Counted from the first letter of the stretch, positions 6,733 through 14,235 are shown. The stretch: 21,209 nucleotides of DNA from CAZKXU01 sp964556665 (GCA_964556665.1 CAZKXU010000060.1:1-21209); one strand, 5' to 3'. Numbers and translations are program-made. Notes: generated by a model from the sequence alone, not told the origin.

Positions 6733-7182
6733 ATGAAAAAAATTGTTCCGTTTGTATGTCTTGTATATCTAAGTGGTTGTGTAAACGCCATGCAGCACAC
6801 AGCAGAGCTACATTCAACACAACAACAGAGCATGACTGTTGGCTTAGTACAGAAAGAGATCCGTAAAGGCATGACACAGACCGATGTTGCGGCGGTGCTT
6901 GGCTCTCCCAATATAGTTACTAAGGATTCCAGCGGCTTTGAGACCTGGGTATACGATAAAATTGCATCGGAAGCTTCTTACTCAAATTCACGTGGTGGAG
7001 TTGGTCTAATCCCGGCAGTTGCGGCCACTGCTGGATCGGCATTGCTGCTCGGCATAGGCTCTGCTGACTACCAGAAAAATGCAGGTGCGAGCGCCAGTAC
7101 TCAGAAAACTTTGACGGTATTAGTTAAGTTCGATCGTCAAAGCTTAGTTGATGTGGCAACTTATCATGCCTCAACTTTTTAA
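6733..7182 (+). CDS. BamE/SmpA/OmlA-like lipoprotein
   Basis: 149 residues. Signal peptide with a clear lipobox LSGC (Cys16). The central part, VQKEIRKGMTQTDVAAVLGSPNIV, then GFETWVYD, is the hallmark of the BamE/SmpA fold (helix-turn-helix followed by a beta-sheet, with the GMT..V...LG.P motif). A Gly/Ala-rich stretch at about 95-115 (GGVGLIPAVAATAGSALLLG) resembles a membrane-inserting insertion. The last strand ends in TLTVLVKFD. True BamE joins the outer-membrane beta-barrel assembly machine; this protein is longer and sits in a different neighbourhood, so it is more likely a paralogue of the same fold. It has a strong ribosome-binding site GAGGAGG (6718-6724) 8 nt before the ATG. Confidence 0.82.
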   Translation: MKKIVPFVCLVYLSGCVNAMQHTAELHSTQQQSMTVGLVQKEIRKGMTQTDVAAVLGSPNIVTKDSSGFETWVYDKIASEASYSNSRGGVGLIPAVAATAGSALLLGIGSADYQKNAGASASTQKTLTVLVKFDRQSLVDVATYHASTF

Positions 7183-7204
7183 TAATGCTTAGGAGTAAGG
7201 TTGT

Positions 7205-7696
7205 ATGAAAAAGCATATTTTTATCCTGTTGCTTCTACTTAATGCATGCGTAATGCCCGCAGCTGTGCCTTCACAGACAGCACTGCAGACGCGCAGCATC
7301 CAGACTAAGGAGTATCTCGACGCAGATCCTAAGCTTGTAATGCGAGCTGTATTAGATGTTTTGCAAGATGAAGGTTTCGTTACAAAGAACGCCGTTGTAG
7401 ATCTTGGCTTAATTACTGCCAGTAGGGAGGAGCAGATTCGTGGAAGTCTTGCCTGGACCTTTGGTGCAGCTTTGGCAGGACATGAACCACGTTTTCCTAC
7501 TACTAAGGTAATTGAAGCGACAGCTAATGTGTCGGAGTTCGGAAAAACTACAAGGGTACGGGTGTCATTTGCCACGAAAGTGCTTGATAACCGCGGCGCA
7601 GTGATGGACTCCCATGCGGTGCTTGATGCTAAAAGCTATCAGGAGTTCTTTGGTAAGATTGATAAAGGGATCTTTATTGGAAGGTCAGGGGTATAG
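7205..7696 (+). CDS. Outer-membrane lipoprotein, partner of the BamE-like protein
   Basis: 163 residues. Lipobox LNAC (Cys15) after a Leu-rich signal. The mature domain alternates helix and strand: RSIQTKEYLDADPKLVMRAV, then LQDEGFVTKNAVVDLGLITASRE, then a strand pair ending in TRVRVSFATKVLDNRG, and a final helix SYQEFFGKIDKGIF. That pattern resembles small lipoproteins that sit beside BamE-like genes in other proteobacteria, but I cannot name a family. The ATG lies 9 nt after AGGAG (7191-7195) and 22 nt after the previous gene, so the two lipoproteins should be made together. Likely anchored in the outer membrane facing the periplasm (residue 2 of the mature form is Val, not Asp). Confidence 0.75.
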   Translation: MKKHIFILLLLLNACVMPAAVPSQTALQTRSIQTKEYLDADPKLVMRAVLDVLQDEGFVTKNAVVDLGLITASREEQIRGSLAWTFGAALAGHEPRFPTTKVIEATANVSEFGKTTRVRVSFATKVLDNRGAVMDSHAVLDAKSYQEFFGKIDKGIFIGRSGV

Positions 7697-7773
7697 GAAT
7701 ACGCCGTATATGAACCTAAATCCGGCTAGAAAATTTAATTTTCATTCGCCTCTTTTCATGTTATCTTCGACCT

Positions 7774-8250
7774 ATGAAAAGCCGGCGACTATTACTACTA
7801 CTAGTCTGTGCATTGATTCCATCTCTATCCTTTGCTGAAAGTTTATATATAAAAGTTAAAAATTCTCGCCTACGAAGCCAGCCGCAACAATGGTCACATG
7901 GAATTAAATCTCTTGCTTATGGAGAAAAGCTTGAACTAGTTGTAGCACCAAAAGAAGGACAAGGTTGGTATAAAGTCAAGGCTAAAAATGGATCGACTGG
8001 ATATATCCATTGGTCTGCTATTACAGATAGAAAAATAGTCCTAAGCTCTGCTGGTGTTACCTCTGCAAAAGCAGATGAGGCTGATATTCTGATAGCTGGC
8101 AAAGGGTTTAATAAAAAGATCGAGAAAGAACTTGCTTCTCAGGATGCAACACTAAATTTTTCTGAAGTAGATAAGATGGAAAGACTGCGTGTGGGTGAGG
8201 GTACATTGGCTGGTTTTATTAAATCCGGCGGGTTGGGAGGTAAGGCGTAA
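7774..8250 (+). CDS. Secreted bacterial SH3-like (SH3b) domain protein
   Basis: 158 residues. Signal peptide ending LSFAES (cleavage after about residue 21). An SH3b domain follows (about 22-85): LYIKVKNSRLRSQPQQW, GEKLELV, GWYKVKAKNGSTGYIHWSAIT is the standard five-strand pattern with the GW.KV....G..GYI.. signature. A helical, charged C-terminal region of about 70 residues follows, ending in a Gly-rich tip (IKSGGLGGKA). SH3b domains usually bind peptidoglycan or proteins in the periplasm. The stop codon is only 4 nt before the protease gene, so the two are translated as a pair. The 77-nt gap upstream has no clear ribosome-binding site and could hold an internal promoter. Confidence 0.85.
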   Translation: MKSRRLLLLLVCALIPSLSFAESLYIKVKNSRLRSQPQQWSHGIKSLAYGEKLELVVAPKEGQGWYKVKAKNGSTGYIHWSAITDRKIVLSSAGVTSAKADEADILIAGKGFNKKIEKELASQDATLNFSEVDKMERLRVGEGTLAGFIKSGGLGGKA

Positions 8251-8254
8251 TACA

Positions 8255-9166
8255 ATGAAAAAAATGTTACATGTAATTACTATTTTTATCGGCCTACTTT
8301 TATTAACTGCTTGTGCTGCGAATATGGAATCAATGGGCACAAGCCTACTTAGCTCTACAGGTCTTGTAACGGACTCTCAAGCACGCTCCTTGTTCGGGGC
8401 TGGAAAGCATCTTGTTAAGGCTTCTCAAACCTTAAGTGACGAGGAGGAGCATTATTTAGGCAGAAGCGTGGCGGCGATGATATTGAGTAAATATCGACCA
8501 TATAATAGACCAGCGCTTATTTCGTACGTAAATAATGTTGGCAATACTGTTGCTGCAGTTTCCGATAAACCCGAGACTTTCACTGGATACCATTTCATGG
8601 TTTTGGACACAGATGAGGTTAATGCATTTGCTACCCCAGGAGGCTTTATTTTTATAACTAAGGGATTACTCCGATTCGCTGTAGACGAAGATGGATTGGC
8701 AGCTATTTTAGCGCACGAAGTAGCACATGTAGTAAAAGGACACGGTGTCTCAGCAATCTCTAAATCTAACCTTACACAGGCACTTTTAATTATCGGGAAA
8801 GAGGCAGCAGAGTCTCAAGGGAATTCTACTGTACAAGAGCTGACGGCAGCTTTTGGCGGAAGTGTAAAGGATGTATTTAATACATTAGTTGAGAATGGCT
8901 ATAGTCGATCACAGGAATACGATGCTGATCAGTACGCACTCATACTTTTAGCGAGAGCAGGCTACGATCAGAGTAAATTTGTTACTGTATTAAAAAATCT
9001 AGAAAGTGCAGCTAAAGAAGATTCAGGTGGACTCTTTACTACCCATCCAGATCCGGATGATCGTGAGGATAATATTGAAGACGAGATCAAAGCTTACGCC
9101 GGGTCGAAAGAAAAAGAACTTATCAGGGCCAATAGATTTAAACAGGCCACAAAAGGCGTTGGATAA
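8255..9166 (+). CDS. M48-family zinc metalloprotease lipoprotein (BepA/LoiP-like)
   Basis: 303 residues. Lipobox LTAC (Cys20) marks it as a lipoprotein. The M48 catalytic motif is HEVAH (154-158, in AILAHEVAHVVKGHG); the third zinc ligand is Glu221 in SRSQEYDADQYA. The family's NAFATPGGFIFITKGLL strand precedes the motif. It lacks the TPR tail of BepA, so it is nearer to LoiP in length. Such enzymes degrade or rescue misassembled outer-membrane proteins. I start at the ATG at 8255, which begins a proper signal (MKKMLHVITIFIGLLLLTAC); an upstream frame extension from 8189 overlaps the SH3b gene and lacks a signal. It sits 4 nt after the SH3b gene and 8 nt before the cyclase gene, implying coordinated production. 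Confidence 0.92.
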   Translation: MKKMLHVITIFIGLLLLTACAANMESMGTSLLSSTGLVTDSQARSLFGAGKHLVKASQTLSDEEEHYLGRSVAAMILSKYRPYNRPALISYVNNVGNTVAAVSDKPETFTGYHFMVLDTDEVNAFATPGGFIFITKGLLRFAVDEDGLAAILAHEVAHVVKGHGVSAISKSNLTQALLIIGKEAAESQGNSTVQELTAAFGGSVKDVFNTLVENGYSRSQEYDADQYALILLARAGYDQSKFVTVLKNLESAAKEDSGGLFTTHPDPDDREDNIEDEIKAYAGSKEKELIRANRFKQATKGVG

Positions 9167-9174
9167 ATTGGTTA

Positions 9175-11322
9175 ATGATAAGTATAACTGGCTCTAAGAA
9201 CTCTTCCCAGCCTAAAGAAGAAACATTTTCTGTAATTCACAAAAAATGGCTGGGATTTAAGATCATAAGTTTACTAGCCATTTGCGGCTCATTTTTTTTA
9301 CTAAAATTTAAACCGCTTGAGGATATAGAAAGTCGGACTTGGGACTGGCGATTGCAACATATTGCCGATCAATATTCAGCAGACCCTAAAATTAAAATAA
9401 TTTTAGTCGAACAATCTTCCTTAGACTTATATGCAAAAAAAGAAAGTATTTTCTGGCCATGGCCACGTGAGATCTATGTCCCGGTAATTAAGTATTTAGA
9501 GGCCGCTCAAGCCAAAGGGGTTGCTTTTGATATTATTTTTACCGAAGACTCCTCGTATGGTGTAGATGATGACATCACTTTTACGAAAAGCTTCAGCGGT
9601 AAATTGCCAGTCGTAAGTGCTGTAGTTTTAAGTGCGATTGAAAGAGATCTAGATAGAGACGCCTATGCGCATTTCATAGAGAGGGCTAAGGCAATACAGG
9701 TTGAGCATGTTGATCATGAACTTTATCAAACAGCAGTCCCTATATTTCAATCTATAATCTTGCCAATTAATGAGGTTGTCGATAATTCAGCTGCTTTTGG
9801 TAACGTGAGTGCAGCGCCGGATGCTGACGGGATTTTTAGACATTTCATCCCAGCGGGGGCAATTCAGGGAACTAAAATTTTAAGTTTGCCTTTTTCACTT
9901 TATAATATTGCAGCTAATAAGCTTCCTTATAATATCAATGACTACGTTGATGCGGATGGTAAACTTGTTGTACGTTTCCAAGGAGGCCGTGGGACTTATG
10001 AGACGTATAAGATAGAAGCCATTATTGACAGCTATATTGCAATTCAGGAAGGGGGAAAACCCTTGGTTGATCCTGCAGTCTTTAATGATTCTTTTGTATT
10101 TCTTGGCCTTGGTGCACCGGGCTTATTTGACTTGCGTCCCACTCCACTATCGCAAGTTTATCCAGGAGTCGAATTCAACGCCACTGTTCTTGATAACCTA
10201 ATCCATCAAAGATTTATTAAGCGACTGCCTATTACTTTAAATCTGCTGATAGCGGCTTTATTTGTTTTTATTGGCGCAGCAGCAACAATTTTCTTTGTTA
10301 ATTTACGAATACAGGGAGCAGCACTTTCAGCATTAATTGCACTGCTATTTGTATCAAGTTACACAGCTGCAGCTTTGGGCTATTGGATCGATTTAGTTGT
10401 GCCGTTGTTTGGCACAGTTGCAACTGTGATCGCCTCTTATATCCTGCAATATCAGCTAGAAGGACGACAGTATAGATTTATAAAAAGTGCGTTTAAACAA
10501 TATGTAAGTCCTGCAGTTATAGAGGAGATTATTAAAAATCCTGCAGCACTTTCACTTGGCGGGGAGAAACGGGAATTAACAATCTTCTTTAGTGATATTA
10601 AAGGTTTTACTTCAATTTCAGAAAGCTTGGAGGCAACTCAATTAGTAACTTTACTAAATACTTATCTAAATGATTTCACAGCTGCAATTTTAAATGAAAA
10701 GGGGACAGTTGATAAATATGTCGGTGACGCCGTAGTCGCATTTTGGAATGCGCCATTACTGGTCGAGGATCATGCACAACGAGCAGTCAGAGCTGCGGTT
10801 GAATGTCAGAAATTCTTGGAGCTAAGACGGGATGAGATTAGAAAAAAATTTAATGTTGAACTGTACTCTAGAATTGGCCTGCATACTGGCATAGTGAATG
10901 TAGGCAATTTTGGTTCAGACGAAAGATTTAATTATACTGTAATTGGGGATGGCGCTAATCTAGCATCGCGACTTGAAGGAGCTAATAAATATTTTGGCAC
11001 ATCGATACTTCTTTCTGAGGCAACACATGCCAAGTTAAATGATACACTGCTTTGCAGAAAAATTGGTGATATCAAAGTTGTTGGTAGAGAAAATACAGTG
11101 GCAGTGTATGAGCCGTTGTATGGACAAATTACGATAGATTCTGCAACCAAATTTAATCAAGCCCGAGAATTTTTTGAAAAAGAGGATCTATTAAAGGCAT
11201 TAGAGCTGTTTAGAAAAATTGAAAATGATCCTGTCTCGGTACTCTATGCTAATAGGATCGAAACAGAACTTAAGCGCAAGTTACTAAATTGGCGTCCTGT
11301 CTGGGATTTGGTGGAGAAGTAG
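9175..11322 (+). CDS. CHASE2-domain class III adenylate cyclase (transmembrane sensor)
   Basis: 715 residues. One membrane helix (about 28-45), a periplasmic CHASE2 sensor domain (about 48-345, starting DIESRTWDWRLQ with the conserved IILVEQSSL and WPWPREIYVPVI), three further helices (about 352-424), then a class III cyclase domain (about 465-640). The metal-binding Asp are D474 (FFSDIKGFTS) and D518 (KYVGDAV). Lys514 and Thr588 (NYTVIGD) occupy the adenine-selecting sites, and N595 and R599 (GANLASRLEG) the transition-state sites, so all catalytic positions look intact and ATP is the likely substrate, giving cAMP. A short helical tail (650-715) resembles half-TPR helices. Translation starts 8 nt after the protease stop, with no strong ribosome-binding site, which suggests coupling. 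The signal sensed by CHASE2 is unknown; the neighbours point to envelope state. Confidence 0.93.
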   Translation: MISITGSKNSSQPKEETFSVIHKKWLGFKIISLLAICGSFFLLKFKPLEDIESRTWDWRLQHIADQYSADPKIKIILVEQSSLDLYAKKESIFWPWPREIYVPVIKYLEAAQAKGVAFDIIFTEDSSYGVDDDITFTKSFSGKLPVVSAVVLSAIERDLDRDAYAHFIERAKAIQVEHVDHELYQTAVPIFQSIILPINEVVDNSAAFGNVSAAPDADGIFRHFIPAGAIQGTKILSLPFSLYNIAANKLPYNINDYVDADGKLVVRFQGGRGTYETYKIEAIIDSYIAIQEGGKPLVDPAVFNDSFVFLGLGAPGLFDLRPTPLSQVYPGVEFNATVLDNLIHQRFIKRLPITLNLLIAALFVFIGAAATIFFVNLRIQGAALSALIALLFVSSYTAAALGYWIDLVVPLFGTVATVIASYILQYQLEGRQYRFIKSAFKQYVSPAVIEEIIKNPAALSLGGEKRELTIFFSDIKGFTSISESLEATQLVTLLNTYLNDFTAAILNEKGTVDKYVGDAVVAFWNAPLLVEDHAQRAVRAAVECQKFLELRRDEIRKKFNVELYSRIGLHTGIVNVGNFGSDERFNYTVIGDGANLASRLEGANKYFGTSILLSEATHAKLNDTLLCRKIGDIKVVGRENTVAVYEPLYGQITIDSATKFNQAREFFEKEDLLKALELFRKIENDPVSVLYANRIETELKRKLLNWRPVWDLVEK

Positions 11323-11331
11323 AGAGGGGCA

Positions 11332-11351
11332 GGTGTCAGCTTGCTATAGGC
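11332..11351. repeat. Solitary end fragment related to the structured repeat
   Basis: The segment gtgtcagcttgctatagg matches the end palindrome of copy 1 (reverse complement tatagcaagtgacag) with one inserted base, and the left end of copy 2 (ctgtcactagctatagg). Nothing of the interior stems is clear beyond it, so this looks like a decayed remnant or a solo end just after the cyclase stop codon. Confidence 0.4.
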
Positions 11352-11390
11352 GGCTCTATCAGTCGTCGTAAATGAGAAAGTTATTTTATC

Positions 11391-11416
11391 CTAAATCCGG
11401 CAGTTGCCGGATTTAG
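11391..11416. terminator. Perfect 12-bp hairpin downstream of the cyclase gene
   Basis: Arms ctaaatccggca (11391-11402) and tgccggatttag (11405-11416) with a 2-nt apex. It lies 69 nt after the cyclase stop. There is no T-run directly after it, so intrinsic termination is not assured; it may work as an mRNA 3' end stabiliser. Confidence 0.45.
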
Positions 11417-11419
11417 TTC

Positions 11420-11577
11420 ACCTAGAAGAAGCAGTCCCAACCCCTTTTTTAGGCCGAAAAATGCCCGAAAACAGCTCGGCTATAGGCTCACCCTTTGGGT
11501 GAACCAGCGAACTTGATAAAGCTTCGTGTTTTCGGGCATTTTTCGCCTTTTCTTACTTCGAACTGCTCCTTCTAGGT
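11420..11577. repeat. Nested inverted-repeat (foldback) element between convergent genes
   Basis: Outer stem acctagaagaagcagt (11420-11435) with actgctccttctaggt (11562-11577), 15 of 16 paired. Inner stem with an uninterrupted 19-bp core, cgaaaaatgcccgaaaaca (11455-11473) and its complement at 11527-11545. A hairpin in the centre, ggctcaccc-ttt-gggtgaacc (11485-11505), has one mismatch. The two mismatches become G-U pairs only in minus-strand RNA, so the fold is slightly better on that strand, downstream of the membrane-protein gene. It separates the convergent cyclase and membrane-protein genes and may act as a two-way terminator. No coding frame. Confidence 0.8.
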
Positions 11578-11659
11578 TTATGTAAACAACCGAGAAATAG
11601 GCGGGTGGCTGCGTGAAGGAAAATAGAGAACCCTTTTAGTGTGCAGCTCCGCCCGGACG

Positions 11660-12226
11660 TCATATCTGTCGTATTAGCCTCCCACTTCCCAGTGATGTGA
11701 AGAGAAGCGGGATCGTAGAGAGTCCTCCCGGAAGGCCTCTTTCTTGCAAGAAATATCCAATTATGGGCAGCATATAAGCCGCCAAAGACAGACCCATGGA
11801 TGCTTCAACATTATTGTCTAGGACGATCATGTTCGTTATTGCTAACGCCATCATCCCCACCGTTGAAATTATTTTAGTGATGATGCGTGGTGCCATCTCG
11901 CAGCAAAGTCCGGCTATTAACTCGCCGAGCGGTAGGCTAACGAGTATAGCAAGGCTCAGATGTGGCACCAATTGCTCTCCTGCGAGCATCAGGCCCATAA
12001 TCGCCATGCACTCACACGCGGCAAGGCATAGCTTCGACCCGAGATTCATACTGGGGAGTCCATCTAGGCCGACGATCCCCGATCCAAGACACAAACCGAG
12101 TGTGAGAAATGTCAGGCTGGCTGACAGTCCACGATCTGGCAGAACTCTGTTCAGACCCTGCGCCCATAGATAACTCATGCAAGCTAGCGCTGCCAAGACA
12201 CAGGTGCTCCTGATAACCTTCGACAT
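11660..12226 (-). CDS. Polytopic membrane protein, unknown function
   Basis: 188 residues, mostly hydrophobic. About six membrane helices can be drawn: near 6-23, 36-54, 66-83, 89-109, 117-136 and 143-160, with a further weakly hydrophobic C-terminus. Single acidic residues sit inside predicted helices (Glu72, Glu102, Glu110), which suggests transport or a structural polar network rather than a simple anchor. Nine cysteines are spread over it. No family recognised; it resembles small HupE/UreJ-type membrane proteins only in its hydrophobic, Gly-Leu-rich composition, and I do not claim homology. A strong ribosome-binding site AAGGAG precedes the ATG by 7 nt. It is divergently paired with the transglutaminase-barrel gene. 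By eye it is richer in GC than its neighbours. Confidence 0.72.
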   Translation of the reverse strand: MSKVIRSTCVLAALACMSYLWAQGLNRVLPDRGLSASLTFLTLGLCLGSGIVGLDGLPSMNLGSKLCLAACECMAIMGLMLAGEQLVPHLSLAILVSLPLGELIAGLCCEMAPRIITKIISTVGMMALAITNMIVLDNNVEASMGLSLAAYMLPIIGYFLQERGLPGGLSTIPLLFTSLGSGRLIRQI

Positions 12227-12236
12227 TTCTAACTCC

Positions 12237-12289
12237 TTCCCGAATCAACCTTTTTTAATTTCCTGCCCTATTCGGGAAAAAGCAGGAAA
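12237..12289 (-). promoter_or_regulatory. Possible RNA switch in the leader of the membrane-protein gene
   Basis: Two stems interlock. Stem 1 pairs ttcccgaat (12237-12245) with attcgggaa (12270-12278), both 9-bp perfect. Stem 2 pairs tttcctgc (12259-12266) with gcaggaaa (12282-12289), 8-bp perfect. In the minus-strand mRNA, stem 1 ends in GGGAA directly against the AAGGAG ribosome-binding site, so forming it would hinder translation start. The crossed order allows a pseudoknot or two exclusive folds. Function is inference. Confidence 0.4.
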
Positions 12290-12336
12290 CTCCTTTATAA
12301 ATATGCCGTGTAGTGAGAGATTCTGTCTAAAATATT

Positions 12337-12345
12337 TGCTATACT
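12337..12345 (+). promoter_or_regulatory. Extended -10 promoter element for the transglutaminase-barrel gene
   Basis: TGCTATACT (12337-12345) fits an extended -10 (TGnTATAAT, one base off). There is no good -35 hexamer, which extended -10 promoters tolerate. The expected transcription start, about 12352, falls one base before the ATG at 12353, so the mRNA could be leaderless; this agrees with the lack of any ribosome-binding site. Confidence 0.4.
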
Positions 12346-12352
12346 CGTGCCG

Positions 12353-14203
12353 ATGATTCAAGCCTTTAAAGGGATATGTCGGGGGCTAGTCGCTGGAGCA
12401 GCTGTGAGCCGGTGTGCCCCGGTCTCGGGACAAAATCTACCCATCTCCGATCTGGCAGGCTTTACCTTTTCAGATCGCTCAGAAAATTCGCCTCATGATC
12501 TATTTGATTTTAAGCTTGTAATTGGAGTTCGATCGCAGCCAGGTTCTGTAGATTATTTCTCCTTGTCAGCTCTAAACGATTCCATACCCGCTGCAGTTTT
12601 TGAGACGCGTCAAGCATTAATAAATACTGATCGCATAGCGGATGCAGCGCAGATCGTTGATGCCCAGGAGTTAAGTTTTGCTGATAAACGCTATTTGCTA
12701 TCAGACTTCGGTGTCGATGCTATCCTGCAATATGGTGATACGTCCAGCGATAACGGTCCTAACGACACCTTTCGGCTTCTTCAGTCAGGAGAGACTATCG
12801 GTATATGTGGCTCTGTAGCCACGATGTTTGCTGCCCTAGCCAAGAGTTTTGGCTTTGAAGATGCTGGCACGCACTCATTAGTTTGGAACTCCAGTGACAA
12901 GAGAGCTTTGCGCGGGAGGGCTTCACATGTAGTCGCTCATTTTAGAGATCCGCAAACTGGTCACTATTGGCTACAAAACTATGATACCTTGATCGATACC
13001 GGATCAACTGCACTGCAAGATGCCCTCAATTTATCTACTCTGCTCCATTCTCCCTTTGTAGCCGGGTCAGAGGTTGAATCTGAAGGAACTATGCACTATT
13101 TTCGACCAAGACCTGCGCTCTGGACCGAGCGTAAGTTACGGGAATATAGTGCTCCAGGAAGCGCACTTCGGGTCGGGCTAGGCAATATAGAAGAATCGCT
13201 TGATGCTCACTATGGCTTAAGTACTGACCTGGCATCCCACAGAGCCTCTGCTAATATTGGCCTTAATACCTTTGCCGGTCTGGCAAAATTTCACGCTTCA
13301 GAAGGCACCTATTCTATCGGTGCTGCTGGGCTAAGCTCAACTATCCAAATGGAGGCTTTGCTTAATAACTCAGATTATATCAGGTCGATGTATACAAATT
13401 GGTTTCTCCTCGCTGCATTAACTAGAGTACATGGCGCCGACCCTGGTCAAGAGACTCTTAATCTCGAAGATAGGGCTAACGACAGAAATCTTTTGGCACT
13501 ACTTATTGATTCGGAGATCGGCGTTCGCACGAAGAACTTAGATATATACACTGGATTGGATGTGGCGGCTTTAGATCAGGAACTATCAAGCCCTCTAGGC
13601 AAAGGAGATTACAGCAGTAACAGTTTGTGGGAGATGCGTACTGGACTTCGATATGCTGGTCTAGGATACGAGCGCACTTTCCACTGGCTAGCGGAGTCTA
13701 ACTCGGACAATCAAGGTAGATCAGAATTTAATACCGCATGGGATCGGCTCTATTTTGGTTTTGACTTGAGGTCTCTCGCCTCGTCTGACGATGCAGCTGT
13801 AAGTTACGGCCCCTTCACAACAACCGAAGCCTCAATTTTTGCATTTGAAGGAGTGCAGCGAAATCAACTATTTGGAGAGGCTCTCGGGTATAAGCTGGAC
13901 ACTCGAATTGGGTTAGCTACAGAGAATTGGGGCACGTTTTCAGCATATACTCAAATCGCCGATACAATACGTAAGCAGAGCAGCGACCCGTATTACGAGA
14001 TGTCGGGCACCTCATGGCAAGCGGCAGTGGAGTGGTTAAAATCTTTTGATTCTCGCAAAACTGACATAACACTAAGCCTAGGAGCCCGCGGACCACATAC
14101 ACCTATTTGGGAGCTTGAAACCATCTCAAGTGTAACCCCTGATCTAGCGCCCAAATCTAGCACAACACTGCTTGCTAACTTAAGTTTTACTTTTCGATTT
14201 TAG
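12353..14203 (+). CDS. Transglutaminase-like cysteine domain fused to an outer-membrane beta-barrel
   Basis: 616 residues from the ATG at 12353 (a GTG at 12347 is also possible). A short, atypical signal-like N-terminus (GLVAGAAVSRCAPVSGQ) is followed by a domain (about 70-235) with the transglutaminase/papain-like layout: Cys152 in GETIGICGSVATMFAALAKS at a helix start, His192 in RASHVVAHF, and Asn209 or Asp211 in HYWLQNYDTLID at the third position. The rest (about 265-616) is beta-rich with alternating polar and aromatic residues, Asn/Gly/Ser loops, and a last strand TTLLANLSFTFRF ending in Phe, the outer-membrane assembly signal. I infer a barrel with the cysteine domain on its N-terminal side in the periplasm. 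It may cleave or cross-link an amide substrate at the outer membrane. It is divergent from a polytopic membrane protein. I know no named family with this architecture. Confidence 0.72.
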   Translation: MIQAFKGICRGLVAGAAVSRCAPVSGQNLPISDLAGFTFSDRSENSPHDLFDFKLVIGVRSQPGSVDYFSLSALNDSIPAAVFETRQALINTDRIADAAQIVDAQELSFADKRYLLSDFGVDAILQYGDTSSDNGPNDTFRLLQSGETIGICGSVATMFAALAKSFGFEDAGTHSLVWNSSDKRALRGRASHVVAHFRDPQTGHYWLQNYDTLIDTGSTALQDALNLSTLLHSPFVAGSEVESEGTMHYFRPRPALWTERKLREYSAPGSALRVGLGNIEESLDAHYGLSTDLASHRASANIGLNTFAGLAKFHASEGTYSIGAAGLSSTIQMEALLNNSDYIRSMYTNWFLLAALTRVHGADPGQETLNLEDRANDRNLLALLIDSEIGVRTKNLDIYTGLDVAALDQELSSPLGKGDYSSNSLWEMRTGLRYAGLGYERTFHWLAESNSDNQGRSEFNTAWDRLYFGFDLRSLASSDDAAVSYGPFTTTEASIFAFEGVQRNQLFGEALGYKLDTRIGLATENWGTFSAYTQIADTIRKQSSDPYYEMSGTSWQAAVEWLKSFDSRKTDITLSLGARGPHTPIWELETISSVTPDLAPKSSTTLLANLSFTFRF

Positions 14204-14235
14204 CTCGAATATTTTCATAATAGTAAAAATTCGAT

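Noticed and set aside
8189..8254. Longer N-terminus for the M48 protease
   Set aside because: It would overlap the SH3b gene, hide the lipoprotein signal and start without a ribosome-binding site.
11323..11659. Classical intrinsic terminators
   Set aside because: Strong stems exist but none is followed directly by a T-run on the expected strand, so only tentative terminator calls were made.
12012..12248. 78-codon minus-strand frame overlapping the membrane-protein gene
   Set aside because: The membrane-protein frame has the ribosome-binding site and membrane helices; this one has neither.
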